The notes under the pieces: generated by a model | Seen by the model: only the letters and a program-made list of their open reading frames with translations | Databases searched by the model: none | Told to the model about the DNA's origin: nothing | Shown here: one piece after another, positions 1-6,270 of the stretch | Layout of the letters: each line of letters opens with the position of its first letter | Numbering within the stretch: position 1 is the first letter of the stretch | Made by a program: the position numbers and the translations under genes | Assembly: GCA_035591015.1 (NCBI GenBank) | Contig: JAXIUW010095560.1 | Coordinates: 1,436-11,769, forward strand | Source: Cephalothrix simula | Taxonomy: Eukaryota; Nemertea; Palaeonemertea; Archinemertea; Cephalotrichidae | DNA length: 10,334 nt | Direction of reading: 5' to 3'

Positions 1-320
1 CCAACCTACAACCTAAAAGAGGGAATGGGATTATGGGCAGACTCGGCCAAAAGATTATCTACGATCCAGTGTTTTCGATGTATAAATATTTCAATTTTGC
101 ACTTGAAAATCGAATGTTTGATAAAATATTATTTCGTTACAAAATGATTGAAATTTATCAGTTGATTTCAAATATTTTTACATGATAAGCTTTTGTAAAA
201 ACATGTTTTTTGACTTGTTAATATTATCTTATCATTATATAAAACCAGTACCGATTAATTAACTCATTGAATATGTGAAATTTGAAAATTTTTAGTATTT
301 TACACAATTTTTCAAAGTAC
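1..320. other. AT-rich sequence without a recognisable feature
   Basis: This stretch holds runs of A and T, short poorly ordered stem-forming words and no long open frame on either strand. A frame opening at 282 runs rightwards into the foldback element and is explained by it. I see no RNA gene, splice-site-bounded exon or repeat end here. Confidence 0.6.
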
Positions 321-729
321 ACAAATGGATGGAGAAATTGGATTAGACACCGTCAAAAAATGTTGGTCCCCGGTCGAGATCTCCTTGAAGGAACATCGGA
401 ACCCCTTAACCCTCTATATTTCTGGAAAGGGCATAAAAAGTTGCATACCGTGGGGGGATTACCTGGTGGCGAGTGGTGGCGCAAAATGTGTAAAAAATTA
501 GAAAGTCAGACCATTAAAAGTGGGACTTCATCCATTTTTGAATTTTTTGCACATTTTGCGCCACCATTCTCCGCTAGGTGGGACAAAAAAATTGAACCGC
601 TCCCCATTTGTAACTTTCCCTGTCCTTTCCTAAAGTGCGTAGTGCTGCGTGGTTGCGATGCTCCTTCTAGATCTCGACGGTGGGACCCAAATTTTAACGG
701 TGCCTCATCCAATTTCTCCATCCATTTGT
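321..729. mobile_element. Long imperfect palindrome (foldback-type element)
   Basis: The left arm (321-499) and the reverse complement of the right arm (541-729) align over their whole length. The outer ends share ACAAATGGATGGAGAAATTG exactly. The inner ends share TGGTGGCGCAAAATGTG followed, after one mismatch, by AAAAAATT. The outermost 30 bp and innermost 30 bp are nearly identical, while the middle is clearly diverged with small indels. A loop of about 41 bp (500-540) separates the arms. The loop segment around 513-540 resembles the outer part of the right arm (TTTAAC..GCCTCATCCAATTT near 692-716) in direct orientation, about 177 bp apart, so a tandem duplication is nested in the palindrome. 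Frames of 161 codons (282-767, plus) and 91 codons (506-781, minus) cross the arms; their overlap on opposite strands of a palindrome argues against both being genes. This is compatible with a foldback or long-TIR MITE, or with two head-to-head repeat copies. I could not define target-site duplications, so class and exact ends are unknown. Confidence 0.8.
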
Positions 730-769
730 CTTTTACTAAATACCCCTGTTTACCTATATTTACATGAAA

Positions 770-1110
770 CAGGGTGACCACTCACCTGGAAATCAGGGAA
801 AAGTCAGGGAATTTAAATTTGGTCTTCAAAAGTCAGGGAATTTCATAAAAAGAACCAGTGTCAGGGAATTTTTATTCTTCCAGGGTTTCCGCAATAAAAA
901 TTTGTCACTTTACGCATAAAAATCTTTGCGGTTATCATGGAATTATGTCACTTTACGCATAAAAATTTTTTGTTGTTATCATAAATTTATGTCGCTTATC
1001 AATAATTTCAAATGTTTTGCTCACGCGTTACCTGAAAAAGGTCAGGGATTTTTTCGTAAAGAGTCCTGGAAATTAGGGAAAATGCAAATCTTGGAAAAGT
1101 TGCCATCCTG
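770..1110. mobile_element. hAT-like non-autonomous element (MITE), copy 1
   Basis: The element starts CAGGGTGACCACT and ends with a sequence whose reverse complement is CAGGATGGCAACT, so the two termini match at 10 of 13 positions as an inverted repeat. CAGGG termini are typical of hAT-superfamily elements. The interior is built from iterated CAGGGAA and CCTGGAAA words near both ends. It codes for nothing; the 65-codon frame at 926-1123 lies inside it and has no recognisable domain. The presumed 8-bp target-site duplication is not recognisable (ACATGAAA against TGATATTT), so the superfamily call rests on the termini alone. A second copy lies at 3697-3986. Its length of about 290 bp agrees with this copy once the internal duplication is subtracted. 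Confidence 0.65.
903..1010. repeat. Internal 43-44 bp tandem duplication in hAT-like copy 1
   Basis: The phrase TGTCACTTTACGCATAAAAA occurs at 903 and again at 946. Each is followed by a similar tail ending in GTTATCAT, and a third degenerate start (TGTCGCTTATC) follows at 990. The units are 903-945 and 946-989. The second copy of the element at 3697-3986 has one clear version of this phrase (TGTCGCTTTACGCATAAAAA), so the expansion is particular to this copy or its sublineage. Confidence 0.75.
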
Positions 1111-1439
1111 TGATATTTTTTGATACCAAAGAATTTTAACACTGAGCTCTGCATCCAATACGAAGTTATTTTTATCAAGTGCCTGGGAATTCCTTCTATC
1201 TAAAATATTTTTTCAAGAATCCTTGACCCGTCTTATATTGCATATTTTACCTGATTTTATGTAAACGCATAAGTGTTGTTCAAATAAATGATTCATATAT
1301 ATTTATATTTGAAAATTTTGATCCCGTTGTATTTGTCAAATGAATAACAAAAAAATTCACAGCCCAAATTTTTTTTAGCATTTCACTTGATGTAAATAAT
1401 GTCTATATCCAAAAAAAACGAGCCAAAATTGTATTGTAC
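1111..1439. other. AT-rich spacer without a recognisable feature
   Basis: This spacer separates the hAT-like element from the GC-rich island. It contains A/T homopolymer runs and no supported gene, RNA or repeat boundary. Confidence 0.55.
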
Positions 1440-1453
1440 AATGTACTGGGCCG

Positions 1454-1675
1454 GTGATAATACAGCGCTCCGTTGGAGCCAACGTGCGCTATAAACGTTG
1501 TTTTAATCACCAGCACAAAAATATGATGTCTCAGTTAGGGGCACTGGCTGGGTCGCCGAAATATCTCACGTTTCAGAGCAGTAGACAGGCTAGGGAACTC
1601 ATTATGCACCTTTTAGCGGATGCTCCACAGAAGGGGGCCGGGGAGGAGGGACTAGGCAGGGACTGCGCAATATAA
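1454..1675 (+). other. Short open frame in the GC-rich island, possible exon or repeat remnant
   Basis: An open frame runs through the first part of the GC-rich island and stops at 1673-1675. It begins on a GTG codon, so as a free-standing eukaryotic gene its first ATG would be at 1523, leaving about 50 codons. The composition from 1523 on is more coding-like than elsewhere in the window, with mixed third positions and a stretch rich in Ser, Ala, Leu and Gln. I recognise no domain. The frame is also open upstream across an A-run, which looks like chance. An internal exon or a remnant of a mobile element's gene are both possible, but the evidence is weak. An alternative is simple chance in a GC-rich segment with few stop codons. 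Confidence 0.15.
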
Positions 1676-1690
1676 GTCTACATTAGAACT

Positions 1691-1933
1691 GCCCCACCCC
1701 GGGGGTTGCGTCAAATTGTGTATTTGGCGTTGTCCCCGACCACCGGGGTTTGCACATTCTAAGGGTCCAGTATTATATAGATCTTTATAATGTTTGTGCT
1801 GTAGATATGTGTTACATTCGAAAAACTGTGTTGTCGATATGAATATCGTATTTCGTTTATATATGATTCATTGTCCGTCCCCCCGGGGACTGCGTCAAAT
1901 AGCCCCGCCCCTATGGCGGGGGTTTGTACTGAT
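1691..1933. repeat. Two diverged copies of a hairpin-bearing GC-rich unit
   Basis: Unit 1 contains CCCCGGGGGTTGCGTCAAAT (from 1697) followed by CCCCGACCACCGGGGTTTG (1733-1751), a hairpin. Unit 2 contains CCCCGGGGACTGCGTCAAAT (1881-1900) followed by the hairpin CCCCGCC..GGCGGGG (1903-1921) and then GTTTG. Order and orientation are conserved, while the AT-rich sequence between them is not obviously alignable. Confidence 0.6.
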
Positions 1934-2060
1934 CAATTTTTTAAAATTGCCCTGCCCCAGGGGACTAAGTGGAGACTGCACTTTACAAAAGGCGGTGCAG
2001 TCCCCACCCCCCTCTACGGAGACATTTATTGAAAGGTTCATTACCATTATATATTAGGTC

Positions 2061-2507
2061 CGATAGCTTGCCCATCCTTGCTATTCTGGTGATCGAATTG
2101 ATGTGCGTTTATTTTAAGAATGCAGAATTGTAATATGGGGGGATGAATATACTTTTGAAACCGATTTCTTAATTTTCTAATTCAATTTCTTTGAACAGTG
2201 TAGGTCAGACGAGAAAATAGTTCGAATGTCTTTTAATTTAGGGGGGCATATGTATATTTTGAGAATATAATAATTGGGGGGCGTTTAAGGTGCTATGTAA
2301 AAATATGCAAATTCCCCCGCTCGGCCGGAATTTCATAGAATTTTGTTTTTACAATTAAAATTTAGGTGGCTCTTTGCCAGACTTTTTTATGAATGCCAAA
2401 AATTCTTTCTTAAAATTTTCGTATACCCATTGAAAATTTCTCCCCATGATTTTGATCTATTTCTGATATAAATATTTTCAAATAATGAATGGCCATGCGT
2501 GCGTTCA
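2061..2507. other. AT-rich stretch with isolated G-runs, no gene seen
   Basis: Runs of five or six G occur in isolation around 2138, 2242 and 2276, within otherwise AT-rich sequence. A short minus-strand frame (2387-2641) continues into the left end of the piggyBac-like MITE and has no recognisable content. I see no exon, RNA gene or repeat end. Confidence 0.5.
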
Positions 2508-2568
2508 GTGTTGAAAAAATACCAGAATACGCGTATAAAGGGGTCGTTCAGTTGGTATTTTTTAACAC
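2508..2568. repeat. Inverted repeat spanning the left junction of the piggyBac-like MITE
   Basis: GTGTTGAAAAAATACCA at 2508-2524 is the reverse complement of TGGTATTTTTTAACAC at 2553-2568, apart from one single-base gap. The right arm covers 9 bp of flank, the TTAA target (2562-2565) and the first bases of the MITE terminus. The loop is 28 bp. Flank sequence therefore mirrors a target-plus-terminus junction. The match could be chance, or the relic of an earlier solo end in the opposite orientation. Confidence 0.65.
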
Positions 2569-2864
2569 TTTGACTGCGGAGGACGAGTATACTCGTCTTT
2601 ATGCGCCCGAAGGCGAGATATCTCGTCTTTATATATAGCAAAAGAGTGTGCCAGTGACCAGTGCCATTGGACTAGCTTTGACTAACTTTCCTATGACAAG
2701 TTCAGATATTAAGCTTCATAAAAATTCTTCAATTATTACGTCAGTTTTCTTCATGACGTCATAGCGTCATGTATGACGTCAGAAAAGTGGTGAACTTGAA
2801 TGACATAAAATTCAGCCGCAGGCGACAGTTTTTAAGGAAAAAAGTGCCGCTGTCAAAGTGTTAA
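2562..2864. mobile_element. piggyBac-like non-autonomous element (MITE) flanked by TTAA
   Basis: The element body spans 2566-2860. Its left end CACTTTGACTGCGG and the reverse complement of its right end, CACTTTGACAGCGG, match at 13 of 14 positions. TTAA stands directly outside both ends (2562-2565 and 2861-2864), the target-site signature of the piggyBac superfamily. The body of 295 bp has no transposase reading frame, so it would have depended on an enzyme encoded elsewhere. Next to the left terminus are two palindromes in related contexts about 30 bp apart: a perfect 16-mer GACGAGTATACTCGTC (2582-2597) and a perfect 12-mer CGAGATATCTCG (2614-2625), each followed by TCTTTAT. Such subterminal repeats are plausible transposase-binding sites, by analogy. 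A GCCGCAGGCGACAG block near the right end (2815-2828) is partly related to the left subterminal sequence. The near-perfect termini and intact TTAA suggest a comparatively recent insertion. Superfamily assignment is good; the family is not identified. Confidence 0.8.
2736..2781. promoter_or_regulatory. Cluster of CRE-like sites inside the piggyBac-like MITE
   Basis: Two perfect TGACGTCA palindromes (2754-2761 and 2774-2781) lie 20 bp apart, two helical turns. They are preceded by TTACGTCA (2736-2743) and separated by a half site GCGTCA (2764-2769). TGACGTCA is the consensus bound by CREB/ATF bZIP proteins. Whether it acts in transcription here is unknown; the sites may simply be part of the transposon's own sequence. 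Confidence 0.4.
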
Positions 2865-3208
2865 CGAGGATAGTTTGTCAAATTTAGCCAAACGAATTCA
2901 TATGATCAAATAGTCAATTATCGTCTTAATATTATGGGCCACATACCGATCTGGACATGGGTTAAGTTCACCAATATGCCCTGCATTCTTGGTCACTGTT
3001 ATATTAATGTAAATTATATCCGTAAAATTGATTATAGGTTATCATACATGTATTACATTCCTTTATAAAATTGTATCATTATTTTCTTTTAAAATTGTTT
3101 CAAAAGCCAGCAAAATTTTATTTAATGCAACGGAAGTCACCCCCTGCTTTTTTTCAAATTTGTACCATTATATGCGATTATATGTTACAATTTTATAAAA
3201 ATGTTTAT
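2865..3208. other. AT-rich stretch without a recognisable feature
   Basis: This is AT-rich sequence between the piggyBac-like MITE and the two-unit repeat. TTTATAAAATTGTA-type words recur loosely, but no aligned repeat, open frame or RNA signature stands out. Confidence 0.5.
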
Positions 3209-3460
3209 ATCTGAGGTATATTAAATTTCTGCACAGTTTTGAAAGTGTGCACTTTTCAATATTGATCTCCAAAACTTCCTCTTGACCTATATAAGTTAAT
3301 GTTTCGAAATGCAATTCAAATTACTTGTAAAATTTCTCATCTATATTAATTTCTGCTCAGATTAAAAAGTGTGCACTTTCTAATATATCGTCAGTGAATC
3401 TTCTAATGAACATATGATAAAGTTTCATAATGCATCAAATTACATTTACATTTCAAATAT
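3209..3460. repeat. Two tandem diverged units of about 124 bp
   Basis: Unit A (about 3209-3333) and unit B (about 3334-3460) align from a TATATTAA..TTTCTGC.CAG start through an AAGTGTGCACTTT core (3244-3256 and 3368-3380) and on to a TTTC.AAATGCA..CAAATTAC end. The phase between matching words is 124 bp throughout. The core is an AAAGTG/CACTTT stem with a 2-nt centre. Identity is roughly 70 per cent by eye, so the duplication is old. I see no third unit on either side and no coding content. Confidence 0.65.
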
Positions 3461-3696
3461 ACATCTCAACTGCACCAAATCATGCCCCTCTTGATAGTTA
3501 GAGCTGATCTGAATGAATAGAATCGAAAATAATGAGTGCATTCAAAAAATTTTAGACTGAATATTATTTGAATGTACGCATTTTTTCCTTTTAATATTAA
3601 ATTTTTTCAATGAAAATTTCTTAATATTTAATGGCCCTTTCCCCTTTTATAGCAAGCAGTTACCATAAATAATATGTGAGAAAAACGCATTCTTTT

Positions 3697-3986
3697 AATA
3701 CGTGATCCATTCATCAAAAAATCTTAGAAAATTCAGGGAATTCCGCAAAAATGACAAAGTCAGGCAAAAGTCCGGAAATTTTTATTCTTCCAGGGTTTGC
3801 GCAATACAAATGTGTCGCTTTACGCATAAAAAATTATTTGCAGTTAGCATTAAATTGTGCCAAAAATAAATTTTTCAAAATTTTTGCTGCCGCATTCCCT
3901 GAAGAAGGTCAGGGAATTTTTTTAAGAGTCCTAGAAATGAGTGAAAAGTCAGGGAAAATGAAAATCAAGAAATAGTGACCTCCCCG
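3697..3986. mobile_element. hAT-like non-autonomous element (MITE), copy 2, eroded
   Basis: This is a diverged copy of the element at 770-1110 in the same orientation. The most similar run is TTTTTATTCTTCCAGGGTTT, present in both copies (here from about 3778), followed by GCGCAATACAAATGTGTCGC and TTTACGCATAAAAA. The left end is eroded to CGTGATCCATTCATC, matching GGTGACCACTCACC of copy 1. The right end reads AGTGACCTCCCCG against GTTGCCATCCTG. It lacks the clear internal 43-bp duplication. The 74-codon frame at 3751-3975 lies inside it and is explained by the element. Confidence 0.65.
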
Positions 3987-5021
3987 TCATATCATTTTAA
4001 AATCTAACTGGGGGGTAAAAATAATGTGTGTTGCCCCTTTTTTGACCCGTATAAAAATGAATGGAATTTTTTCATAAAAAATATCTCTCTATCAAAGGCA
4101 TTTCTGTTTGCTTTAAAATGAGGCAAAGTTTGAATTCTTGACATTATAAAATCCTAAACATTTTTGAAACTACCCTGGTCAGGTACTATAAAATAGGGGG
4201 TATTCAAAGGAATTTTTGCTGTGTTTTGGGGATAAGCAAAAAATGAATTAGAAGGCCAGGACATTTTTGTGATTTTTACTATTCGTCATAGCTCACGCGT
4301 GTCCTGTTTATATAGAACGCGTTTTCAACCGGTTTTGGAATGTGGATTTATAAAAATGTTATTCATAATTTCTTAACAAGTACATATTTTATCTTTGATA
4401 AAGCTATGATAGGAATATTTGATATTGTCGAGATCGATTCATAATTATGAATAATTTTATGGAGTTAAAACGTTTTTTATAATTAGTGCAGATTAGTGAA
4501 TGAATTTTGATATTAATTTATTTTTACGTATAATTAGTGTTGTTTTTTAATGTCGGAGAATATATATTATGCTTGCTGTTGAACACCCTAACGTATTTTA
4601 CTCTGAACATGGTGAGTTAGTTATGAAATTAAATTCTTTTAACAGAAGCTAGCTATCTTTTGATCTTTAATAACCTTTTTTACTTCAAAAGTTTAAGCAT
4701 GTTGATTGTTGAAAGTGTTACTACGCCGCCCCGGCCAAAAATAATTTTTGACGTAAAAATTTCATTTTTTTTCAATACATTTGTATATTAAAAAAGATTT
4801 TTTGGCCCCTTGGAAAATATAAACTTCAGTTTGATTGATCTAATTTATTTTGAATTTTAGACTGCATTCAATTTTTGCACCTAGGTAGTATTAGGTAGTT
4901 CATTGACTTTTAAATTTCAAAAAGTACAACTCATTAAATCATCAAATGGTGTTATATTGTTTTAAAACTACATTAAATCTTTGTTTTTCTGTATCCCTAA
5001 AACATTGTTTTTCCATTCAAA
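3987..5021. other. Long AT-rich stretch, no gene seen
   Basis: About 1 kb without a supported feature. A small pair of ACGCG-containing words lies near 4294-4324 (CTCACGCGTGTCC and AACGCGTTTTC). A short GC-rich block (CGCCGCCCCGGCC) lies near 4723-4736 in otherwise AT-rich DNA. No open frame of useful length is present on either strand. Confidence 0.5.
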
Positions 5022-5062
5022 TATCACGTGATACTTTGTGACGTCAGAAGTAATAACTTCTG
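5022..5062. promoter_or_regulatory. Palindromic E-box next to a CRE and a small hairpin
   Basis: TATCACGTGATA (5022-5033) is a perfect 12-bp palindrome centred on the CACGTG E-box. A perfect TGACGTCA follows at 5039-5046, and CAGAAGT..ACTTCTG (5045-5062) makes a perfect 7-bp stem with a 4-nt loop. ATCACGTGAT recurs at 7363-7372. These are consensus sites for bHLH and bZIP proteins. No promoter or gene can be placed beside them, so a regulatory role is speculative, and the combination could belong to an unrecognised repeat. Confidence 0.3.
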
Positions 5063-5153
5063 TGGTATAGATGTTTTTGTATAATAGTCTACAATAAACC
5101 GTTTTAGATATAGATAAGTCTATCATTTTAAAGAGTTTGGGAATCATTATCGT

Positions 5154-5182
5154 TTGCCCCGGCGCCAAGGTGCGCCGCCGGC
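5154..5182. repeat. GC-rich hairpin in AT-rich context
   Basis: GGCGC (5161-5165) pairs with GCGCC (5172-5176) around a CAAGGT loop, inside a short G/C block that begins CCCC and ends GCCGGCC. It stands alone in AT-rich flanks. No terminator or RNA gene can be claimed from this alone. Confidence 0.45.
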
Positions 5183-5320
5183 CACCAATTCTTAAATATT
5201 TTCAAAAGGGGAGAGATAACTGGGTCTTTAAATTGTTGTTCGAGTTTAATTAGGAAAATAGTAGGATGATACTCATTCTTTAACCTTAAGTCAATTCAAA
5301 CGAATTTTATTATTTTTGAA

Positions 5321-5595
5321 GTGGTGGTTTGAACATAAAACATACACCCGTTAACTGAATTTTAAATGCCCTTTCCATTGGTGTATAGTTTATGGAGCTC
5401 CAATTATCCTTTTTGCTTCCAATAAAACGTTAAACAGGAATTAGCCTTTTTCGGTTATTTTTAAATAATTCAACACCACTCTTCACCTGGTGGTAGTAGG
5501 GTTACAAAACCACCTCAATTTTACTCCTTTTGGCATGTCCTTTCCAGTGATATGTAGGTTATGGGGGTTCCTATACCTTTTATATGAGAAACATA
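5321..5595. repeat. Two diverged direct copies of about 100 bp, 166-169 bp apart
   Basis: Copy 1 (about 5321-5420) and copy 2 (about 5487-5590) share TGGTGGT, then an ATG.CCTTTCCA.TG core (5366-5380 and 5535-5549), then TAG.TTATGG and a T-rich tail. Identity over the core is about 75 per cent by eye. The block is also nearly bracketed by ATACACCCGT (5342-5351) and its reverse complement ACGGGTGTAT (5595-5604), a 10-bp inverted pair. Family unknown; no target-site duplication was found. Confidence 0.45.
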
Positions 5596-5604
5596 CGGGT
5601 GTAT

Positions 5605-6199
5605 AGTTAATGTCCAGCCCAGCCATGCCAATTTTACGTCATTTAAATATCAAAAGTGTAAATTCTTGGTCGGAATATAATGCATATATTTGATGCAATT
5701 ATATCTAAATTTACGAATTCTTATGCGATTCCTAAATGATGGTTGTTTAAACTTGATGTGAAACAGTTTTGTAAATCTGGTATTAGGTTTACATCATGAT
5801 TTATACATTCCTTCACACCGTGCGTGCGTTATTTTATCTCAGAATTTGTGGAATGTGAAATCTTAAATTCTGTAAAATGGAGCTATCAACATGTGCAGAG
5901 GGATATGTGTGAGTAATGCCTTCCAAAACAAAGAATGTTTTGATATTTTGCTCAAGGTTTGAAATACCAGAAATTCCTCATTTTCTTAGATTTTAAAGTC
6001 TCGATTTCTATGCACAGTACGTATCGATCGATAAATTATCGATTGAGATGACCTGCCTTCTGGGTATCGCTGAGTGTCATCTTTTGGTCTGGAGAGACAA
6101 TAAAATTGACAAGCATACATTTCAATGAGACACCCTGTATTTTTTACTGCATTAATTCTACTTTTTGCATTCTTGTTTGTAGATATTTATTACAAAAAA
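5605..6199. other. AT-rich stretch, no gene seen
   Basis: No supported gene. The perfect 12-bp palindrome TATCGATCGATA lies at 6022-6033 and is followed by a partial echo (TTATCGAT). ACACCCTGTAT at 6130-6140 recurs at 9356-9366; words of this kind can be repeat termini, but no partner end is visible. Confidence 0.5.
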
Positions 6200-6270
6200 G
6201 CAGTATTCTGTGAATCAAAATAATTTTGCTTTTTTAATGGAAAATTCCTTTAAAATTTTGTGAATACTGC
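6200..6270. repeat. Short inverted repeat
   Basis: GCAGTATTC at 6200-6208 pairs with GAATACTGC at 6262-6270. The intervening sequence is A/T-rich and could pair partly further in. This may be a small hairpin or the remnant of a MITE; nothing more can be said. Confidence 0.4.

Larger units (their letters stand above)
1440..2030. other. GC-rich island of unknown origin with iterated C/G-run motifs
   Basis: Base composition shifts abruptly from AT-rich flanks to a patchwork of GC-rich blocks. The left edge holds a compact hairpin at 1464-1490 in which AGCGC..CGTTGG pairs with CCAACG..GCGCT around a 2-nt turn. Further right a composite motif occurs twice: a C-run/G-run junction followed by TGCGTCAAAT (1691-1716 and 1877-1900), then a second hairpin ending in GGGGTTTG (1731-1752 and 1902-1926). 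The motif starts are about 175-185 bp apart. A related GGGACTGCGCAA lies at 1659-1670 and CCCCAGGGGACTAAG at 1955-1969. A perfect 8-bp stem (GACTGCAC with GTGCAGTC) lies at 1974-2002. The island may be a diverged transposable element or a degraded tandem repeat; I do not recognise the family. No protein domain is visible. Confidence 0.5.

Noticed and set aside
282-767. 161-codon plus-strand open frame, the longest in the window
   Set aside because: It runs through both arms and the loop of a palindrome, has no recognisable domain and competes with an opposite-strand frame over the same arm. It is a by-product of the repeat.
903-1010. CRISPR array
   Set aside because: The units are contiguous tandem copies without unique spacers, inside a MITE in what looks like animal DNA.
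1794-2057. 87-codon plus-strand open frame
   Set aside because: It crosses the hairpin-bearing GC repeats, and its proline/arginine-rich stretch comes from the C and G runs.
4968-5168. 66-codon minus-strand open frame
   Set aside because: It shows no domain and no splice context, and it runs across the E-box, CRE and hairpin cluster. A chance frame is the simplest reading.
6130-6140. ACACCCTGTAT shared with 9356-9366 as a possible repeat terminus
   Set aside because: Only 11 bp match, the flanks do not align well and no partner ends are seen.
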